Assembly: GCA_027186245.1 (NCBI GenBank)
Contig: CP114493.1
Location: 7,943,501 to 8,007,500, forward strand
Direction of reading: 5' to 3'
DNA length: 64,000 bases
Origin: Coriaria nepalensis
Lineage: Eukaryota > Streptophyta > Magnoliopsida > Cucurbitales > Coriariaceae
Positions 62,786 to 64,000 of the stretch are shown piece by piece. Every line of letters begins with the position of its first letter. Positions within the stretch are counted from its first letter, which is position 1. A program made the position numbers and the translations under genes. The notes beneath the pieces were generated by a model. That model was not told where the DNA came from, ran no database searches, and was given only the letters and a program-made list of their open reading frames with translations.

Positions 62786-63913
62786 ATGGAGAGCGGTGGT
62801 GGTAAAGAGAGAGAGGAAGAACAGGACGGCATGTCCGTACATTCTCCATGCAAAGCTCCGCCTTCCTCCGCTTCTTCTCTCTCCAAGGTCTTTCTCTCTC
62901 TCTCTCTCTATGTTTCTGTCTCAAAAATGGAATTGATTTTGATTTTCTGCTAAAATTTGAGGTTTTTATATAGGAACAATCTCAGGTTGAGTTGGAGCTG
63001 AAACTGTTAGAGGCACTTGAGTTTTATCCTCCGATCAAACTACAAGGCAGGTTTTTTTTTTTTTTTAATCATCATATTGTTTTAGATTCTCGATCTTTGT
63101 AGTTTCTTTACTGATAAACATAAGGCTAGCTCTATACATTGATTATTATAATGTTGCTTTATGAGAAATGAGAAGAGGTCTGAAAGAAAGAATTGTGGTT
63201 GAAAATTTTGTTAGGTGGAATGAGAAATTCTTATCTAGAATTTGCAGAATTTGGGAATCTAAGGTTAAATTCGTAGCTTTTTCGTAATCATGATCGGGTA
63301 TTAGCATATCACATATGAGTCTTTAGTTTCTCAATGATTGCTCTAGGAAGCAATTTGAATTATTACATAGTCTGATTGATATTGTGTGGTTTCAATGCAG
63401 GCATACATCGTCATTTCGTCCTTTATGGTTTAATGGAATTCCTGCGAAGAAGGTTGGTTTTCTTCTTCATGTTAATGTTATGTGTCTCTTTCATAGTTGT
63501 AAGTTGTAACCAGATTTTTGGAGCATATAGATTCCAATATCTCGTCCTGAGTTCAATTGCATACTTATTTTGTCTATTTGCTATGTTCTTGTCACAGCTT
63601 TGACCGACAGTTCTCTTCGGATGAGGTTCTGCAGTTGCTTGACCGTTTCTATAACTTAGAAATGCTGGTATGGATTTCATTTATATATATGGAAGGAACC
63701 ACCCATGTTCCTGTTTCTACTTTAGGACCAATTTCATTTTTTATATGTTCTTTTTCTAAGAGCTGATGAATTATTAGTACATGTTGTTCTTGCTTCCCTG
63801 ACCCCCCCTACCATGCCGAGTTTCAGAAACCGGATGATGATGAGATGGAAATCCTTAATCACGAGGAGGATTTTAGCTTGCCTCAAAATTTTTTGGGAGA
63901 AGAATCATCGTAG
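62786..63913 (+). CDS. EAF7/MRGBP-like subunit of NuA4 histone acetyltransferase
   Basis: Small chromatin protein of the EAF7/MRGBP family, a subunit of the NuA4 acetyltransferase complex in the nucleus. Exons are 62786-62887, 62974-63046, 63401-63452, 63598-63667 and 63827-63913, giving 127 residues. The start MESGGGKEREEEQDG is the first ATG; upstream in-frame codons lack one. The core is LLEALEFYPPIKLQGIHRHF, VLYGLMEFLRR, SFDRQFSSDEVLQLLDRFYN and LEMLKPDDDEMEILNHEEDF. To keep the conserved GIHRHF frame, intron 2 must begin with GC (63047-63048) instead of GT. The protein ends 87 bases before the window edge and is complete. Confidence 0.88.
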
Positions 63914-64000
63914 TGAATGAATCGTTATACAAACATTTTCCCTCAAGTAGATCGTAGATGATGGCTGGCTAGTATGATAGATTCTCTTAATTCCATTGTT

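Overview
This is nuclear DNA of a flowering plant, probably a eudicot. Genes are split by short GT-AG introns in AT-rich surroundings, and intergenic DNA is full of microsatellites and degenerate transposon scraps. The proteins are closest to Arabidopsis-type families: plastid fructokinase-like, SIK1, RPK2, RUS3, triose-phosphate translocator. There are no operons, CRISPR arrays or bacterial genes. Species was not assigned.

Layout, left to right. HPPK/DHPS folate gene (-) and FLN2 plastid gene (+) are head to head. 6-phosphogluconolactonase (-) follows, then 4.3 kb of gene-poor DNA. Next come SIK1, the plant Hippo-type kinase (-), the DEAH10/RID1 RNA helicase (-) and an ASNSD1-like asparagine-synthetase-domain gene (-). 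A degenerate tRNA-Thr lies just upstream of the last. From 32 to 43 kb lies a direct tandem duplication. AFP/NINJA gene (+) and GDPD gene (+) are intact on the left. Relics of the receptor kinase, of AFP (split by a copia relic) and of GDPD lie in the middle. An RPK2-like receptor kinase (-), with two frameshifts, is on the right. Then follow a WAK-type galacturonan-binding protein without kinase (-), RUS3 (+), an erlin-like SPFH gene (-), a GPI-anchored X8 plasmodesmal callose-binding protein (-), the chloroplast triose-phosphate translocator (-) and an EAF7/MRGBP-like NuA4 subunit (+).

The genes are unrelated housekeeping and signalling functions and do not form a pathway. The grouping looks like conserved ancestral linkage: several neighbours here are neighbours, or close, in Arabidopsis as I remember it (HPPK/DHPS-FLN2-SIK1; PGL1 and RUS3; RID1 and EAF7; ASNSD1-like and erlin).

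The most notable observations are: a row of MST1/2-like Thr-Met motifs in the N-terminal tail of SIK1; the AFP-GDPD-RLK tandem duplication, whose geometry explains which copies are broken; a 381-bp hAT-type miniature element with an 8-bp target duplication; an inferred GC-AG intron in the EAF7-like gene; and an AFP leader with upstream ORFs and ABA-type promoter elements. Exon joins were worked out by eye from splice sites and reading phase. Family names rest on recalled homologues, not on a search.
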